A DNA stretch of 64,000 bases from CAZVFX01 sp964626565 (lineage in GTDB: Bacteria; Myxococcota_A; UBA9042; CAIXZC01). Shown here one piece after another: positions 61,152 to 64,000 of this stretch. Made by a program: the position numbers and the translations under genes. Under the pieces are notes generated by a model that did not search any database, was not told where the DNA came from, and saw only the letters and a list, made by a program, of their open reading frames with translations. Location of the stretch: contig CAZVFX010000001.1 of the NCBI GenBank assembly GCA_964626565.1, positions 62,001-126,000 on the forward strand, given 5' to 3'. Each line of letters opens with the position of its first letter. Within the stretch, counting starts at the first letter, position 1.

Positions 61152-62876
61152 TTACCGCTTGCGGTAGAGCAGCTTCTTCAGTTCGTCCAACGGCAATGTG
61201 TTAGCCACGTTAGCGGCTTCCAGCCAGCCGCGGCGGGCCTGGGTGACGCCGAAGTGGATGTTGTCCAGTTGCTGGACGGAGTGGGCGTCGGTGGAGATGA
61301 CGATATGGACGCCGGCGTTGGCTGCTTGACGGCAGTGCTGGGAGTTCAGGTCCAGCCGTTCCGGGTTGGAGTTGAGCTCCAGCATGGTACCTGTGGCAGC
61401 CGCGTGTTCGATTACTTTGTCGACGTCCAGTGGCAAGGGGCTGCGACTGCCGATGAGCCGGCAGGTGGGATGTGCCAGCACGTTAACGAACGGGTTGTCC
61501 AGCGCCCGTTTGACCCGGTCCGTCATCTCTTCTTCGGGGAGGTTGAAATGGCTGTGCACCGATGCGATCACTACGTCCATGCGCGTCAGCAGTTCATCCG
61601 GCAGGTCGAGGCTGCCGTCCTTGAGAATATCCACCTCGATCCCTTTTAGCAGAGAGATCCCTTCGAGGCGTGCCGCCAACGCCTCTATCTCGTCGAGATA
61701 GCGGGCGGTGCGCTCTGCGTTCATACCGTTGGCGATGGCCACGTTCTGGGTGTGGTCGGTAAACGCGAGATATTCGTATCCCAGTTCGCGCGCGGTTCTG
61801 ACCATCGCGCCCAGCGGGTCTCTGCCGTCCGAATAGGGGGTGTGCATGTGCAGGTCGCCCCGGATGTCGCCGGTGGTCAGCAGTTGAGGCAACCGCCCAT
61901 TTTGCGCCGCCTCGATCTCGCCCGCCCCCTGCCGCAGTTCGGGAGGTATGGAAGGCAGCCCCAACGTTTCATAGAAGAGTTGTTCGGTAGGCGTCGGGAT
62001 CGGCCCTTCGGGGCCTATCAATGAGAAGTGGTCGAAACTGTACTCTCGTCCGGCCGCCAGTTCAGCGAGTTTGGTGTTGTGGTCGCCGGAGCCGGTGAGC
62101 AGATGCAAGGCTGCTCCCAGGTCTGCGGCGGGGACCATGTACAGGTCAACGGTGGGGCCTTCGGGGGGTCTGAACGAGATGGCGGCATCGGTGCGCCTGA
62201 GTACCTGCTCCACCTCTTCGAGGGCCTGGACTGCGTCCATCGCAGCCTGGGGGTCGGGCGCGACCGCGACCAGGTCGATGTTGAGCACCGTCTCTTCCCC
62301 TCGCCGGTAGCTTCCGGCCATCATCAGCGTGTCGAAAAGACCGGTTTTTTCCATGCGGGCGAGCAGCGGCTCCACCACCAGCGCGGCGCGGGCGCGTAGG
62401 GTCCGCCCCCTGTGCTTCAGGTATTCTCCGAGGCTGCGCCTGACCCTGTCTGCGGTGCGCAATCCGAGGCCCTTGAGAGAGTGTGCGTCCCCTTTGTCCA
62501 GGATCTCTTTGAGCCCGTCCACGGTGTCGATGCCCGAGTCCTCCAGGAGCAGTCGCACCTTGGCAGGCCCCAGGCCTCTAATGCGTAGCAGTTCCAGGGC
62601 GTGGTCCGGGATCTGCTCCCGCAGCCGCTCCAGCAGATCCAGGGTACCGGTTTCGGCGATGGTTCGGATCTTGAGGCGCAGCACTTCCCCGATACCGGGC
62701 AGGTCCGGAAGTGGGCGCCCTGCAGCCAGTGCCGACGCAAGCTGGACTTCGCAACGCAGCACCTCCTGGGCCGCCTTCCGGTAGGCTCGGGAGCGGAAGG
62801 GGTTCTCGCCGGAGATCTCCAGCCGGATGGCGATTTGATCGAAGACTCCTGCGATATGTCGGTTCGACACTGCCAT
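61152..62876 (-). CDS. polX: PolX family DNA polymerase/PHP phosphoesterase with altered polymerase site
   Basis: 574 residues from the ATG at 62876. Order: an 8-kDa-like and helix-hairpin-helix DNA-binding part (DLPGIGEVLRLKIRTIAE; LRIRGLGPAKVRLLLED), the palm with GSYRRGEETVLNIDLV, HLLTGSGDHN, and a C-terminal PHP domain. The PHP metal sites are complete: DLHMHTPYSDG, FTDHTQN, GIEVDIL, SVHSHF, LAHPTCRL and STDAHS. In the palm, the pair of metal-binding aspartates (GDxD in the family) reads Asn-Ile-Asp: the first Asp is Asn, codon AAC at 62282-62280. The third Asp (TVDLYMV) is kept. The nuclease side should work; DNA synthesis may be reduced or lost. The family acts in base-excision repair. 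A weak TTGCAT / TATTGC promoter is possible at 62908-62935. Confidence 0.9.
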   Translation of the reverse strand: MAVSNRHIAGVFDQIAIRLEISGENPFRSRAYRKAAQEVLRCEVQLASALAAGRPLPDLPGIGEVLRLKIRTIAETGTLDLLERLREQIPDHALELLRIRGLGPAKVRLLLEDSGIDTVDGLKEILDKGDAHSLKGLGLRTADRVRRSLGEYLKHRGRTLRARAALVVEPLLARMEKTGLFDTLMMAGSYRRGEETVLNIDLVAVAPDPQAAMDAVQALEEVEQVLRRTDAAISFRPPEGPTVDLYMVPAADLGAALHLLTGSGDHNTKLAELAAGREYSFDHFSLIGPEGPIPTPTEQLFYETLGLPSIPPELRQGAGEIEAAQNGRLPQLLTTGDIRGDLHMHTPYSDGRDPLGAMVRTARELGYEYLAFTDHTQNVAIANGMNAERTARYLDEIEALAARLEGISLLKGIEVDILKDGSLDLPDELLTRMDVVIASVHSHFNLPEEEMTDRVKRALDNPFVNVLAHPTCRLIGSRSPLPLDVDKVIEHAAATGTMLELNSNPERLDLNSQHCRQAANAGVHIVISTDAHSVQQLDNIHFGVTQARRGWLEAANVANTLPLDELKKLLYRKR

Positions 62877-62943
62877 CGCACCATTATGCGCCTCCAGCAG
62901 GCGCTGCGCAATAGCGGATGCGCGCCTGAATGCAACTCTCAAA

Positions 62944-62972
62944 TTGCAATCGGGTCGCTAGAATGTTAAAAT
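62944..62972 (+). promoter_or_regulatory. Promoter of the right-edge Cys-rich lipoprotein gene
   Basis: TTGCAA (62944-62949), a 17-base spacer and TAAAAT (62967-62972; five of six matches). The start would be near 62980, giving a leader of about 55 bases that ends in GGGGGG five bases before the ATG at 63035. Confidence 0.6.
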
Positions 62973-63034
62973 GCTCAGGCAGTATGTGGATATGCTTTTG
63001 AAAAGACGCGTCAGGCGCGCCTTTGGGGGGTCAC

Positions 63035-64000
63035 ATGAGAAGACGCTGGATATTGACGGTACTTGGGCTTACGTTACTCCTGGTTCTGTCCGGCTGTGGG
63101 TCGAAAGACACCGATTCTATCGGCAAGTTTGCCGCTGATTCGGAGGACGCCAGGGGTTCCGACGCCCAGGCCGGTGATGAAGATGTCCTGGTGGATGCCG
63201 GCTTTAATTTCGATAAGTACAGCAAGCCTGAAGACGACTGGTGGCTCGAAGTCGGCGGTGACGTCGAGACCGGTTCTTCTCTGGGAGTGCTCGGTGACCC
63301 ATGTTCGAGCAACGAAGCGTGCCAGAGCGGTTTCTGCCTCGTGGGCCCGGAAGGGGGCGTGTGCACCGACATGTGCATCGAGGATTGCCCCGCGGGTTGG
63401 ACCTGCCAGTTCATGGATGTATTTGGACCGGACCCGGTGTCGGTTTGCGTGCCCCTCCATTTCGACCAGTGCAAGGCGTGCTCCAAGCACAGCGAGTGCG
63501 GGTCTACCAAGGACTATTGCGTGCAGCAAGGGGAGGAGGGGAAATTCTGCGCCATGAGCTGCAAGGACGTGGAGTGCCCGGAATCGTACCTGTGCACCGA
63601 AGTCACCGTTCCTGACCTCAGTAATCCGGTGAATCTGTGCCTGCCGGAGAGCGGTAGCTGTTCGTGCAATTCCAAGACCTCCGGCTCGGAGAAAGACTGC
63701 AAGAAGCAAAACGATTACGGCCTTTGCACCGGGTCCCAGGTGTGCGACGCGGATACGGGCTGGAGCGAGTGCTCAGCCCTGCTGCCCGCCCCCGAGGAGT
63801 GCAACGGTATCGACGATAACTGCAACGGTTCTATCGATGAGGGCTTCAACGATCAGGACACCGACAGCATTGCCGACTGTGTGGACGAGGACGATGACAA
63901 CGACGGCGATCCGGACGATACCGACTGCGAGCCGCTGGACCCAGCCATCTTCCACGGTGCGATAGAAGCGTGTGACGGGCTGGACAACGATTGTGACGGC
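63035..64000 (+). CDS. Cys-rich MopE-type lipoprotein, cut by the right edge
   Basis: 322 codons are visible, open to the last base in frame. The signal ILTVLGLTLLLVLSGCGSKD is a strong lipoprotein signal. After an acidic linker (about 25-85) comes a Cys head: CSSNEACQSGFCLVGPEGG, MCIEDCPAGWTCQFMD, CKACSKHSECGSTKDYC, then NDYGLCTGSQVCDADTG. It ends in the MopE motif EECNGIDDNCNGSIDEG; an Asp-rich calcium-type stretch (DEDDDNDGDPDDTDCEPLDP) and a second MopE motif begin just before the edge. The order and spacing match the heads of the 20509 and 46730 proteins, so this is a third member of that set. Its tip is not visible. Confidence 0.85.
   Translation, partial: MRRRWILTVLGLTLLLVLSGCGSKDTDSIGKFAADSEDARGSDAQAGDEDVLVDAGFNFDKYSKPEDDWWLEVGGDVETGSSLGVLGDPCSSNEACQSGFCLVGPEGGVCTDMCIEDCPAGWTCQFMDVFGPDPVSVCVPLHFDQCKACSKHSECGSTKDYCVQQGEEGKFCAMSCKDVECPESYLCTEVTVPDLSNPVNLCLPESGSCSCNSKTSGSEKDCKKQNDYGLCTGSQVCDADTGWSECSALLPAPEECNGIDDNCNGSIDEGFNDQDTDSIADCVDEDDDNDGDPDDTDCEPLDPAIFHGAIEACDGLDNDCDG

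Overview
The window looks like a chromosomal segment of a GC-rich, Gram-negative, myxobacterium-like bacterium (Myxococcota or a related deltaproteobacterial lineage, quite possibly a metagenome-assembled genome). The signs are three Ser/Thr protein kinases (two with an N-terminal zinc ribbon, one with a DUF4388 domain), a PP2C phosphatase, PEGA and TPR proteins, many lipoproteins, very long Cys-rich secreted proteins with MopE-type and lamin-tail domains, one MYXO-CTERM-like C-terminus, and housekeeping genes of proteobacterial type. No phage, insertion sequence, CRISPR array, tRNA or rRNA was seen.

Layout. 1-1.5 kb: the start of a Xer-type recombinase (cut by the edge), an AT-rich inverted repeat, and a spore-photolyase-like radical SAM gene. 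1.5-8.7 kb: a forward operon of PP2C phosphatase, small lipoprotein, Ser/Thr kinase, zinc-ribbon/TPR membrane protein and the D-Ala-D-Ala carboxypeptidase DacB, then an exported helical protein. 8.8-12.3 kb: a Cys-rich lipoprotein, a lone tandem-BMC microcompartment shell protein, a small lipoprotein and a NifU-like Fe-S scaffold. 12.3-15.5 kb, reverse: an MBL hydrolase with its own strong promoter, then a TetR, HEAT-repeat, HAMP operon whose promoter carries a likely TetR operator. 15.7-17.7 kb: a carbamoyltransferase with carbamate kinase. 17.7-20.5 kb: a kinase plus TPR/PEGA two-gene cassette; a paralogous cassette lies at 35.5-38.5 kb on the other strand. 20.5-27.8 kb: three secreted Cys-rich proteins. 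27.9-33.4 kb: a tightly packed housekeeping run (mnmA, mtaB, rnc, radical SAM, small exported protein, ribF). 33.4-35.4 kb: a lipoprotein joining a collagen-like stalk to an eight-haem cytochrome. 38.6-46.7 kb: a lamin-tail lipoprotein, prolyl oligopeptidase, a small lipoprotein and a large beta-helix lipoprotein. 46.7-57.5 kb, reverse: two giant Cys-rich lipoproteins, one ending in a fibrinogen-like domain, the other about 2,300 residues long but broken in this sequence by a roughly 140-base stretch of G and C runs that looks like an assembly error. 57.6-62.9 kb: an MBL hydrolase, a PflX-like radical SAM protein, a B12-type radical SAM protein and a PolX with an Asp-to-Asn change in its polymerase site. 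63.0-64.0 kb: the start of another Cys-rich lipoprotein.

The most distinctive content is the family of about ten secreted Cys-rich proteins filling close to half the window. Three share one N-terminal head (20.5, 46.7 and 63.0 kb), and the two complete ones end in unrelated tips: a beta-propeller-like repeat and a fibrinogen-like domain. The 50-57 kb protein is built from three interleaved Cys modules, including a roughly 70-residue module repeated six times that I could not match to a named family. Together these read as a modular cell-surface display or adhesion system, anchored mostly by lipidation and in one case by a sorting tail, in a genome with abundant Ser/Thr phospho-signalling. That role is inference from architecture. 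Several intergenic regions carry promoter-like pairs with an unusual -35 of the form TTGCAA or TTGCAT.
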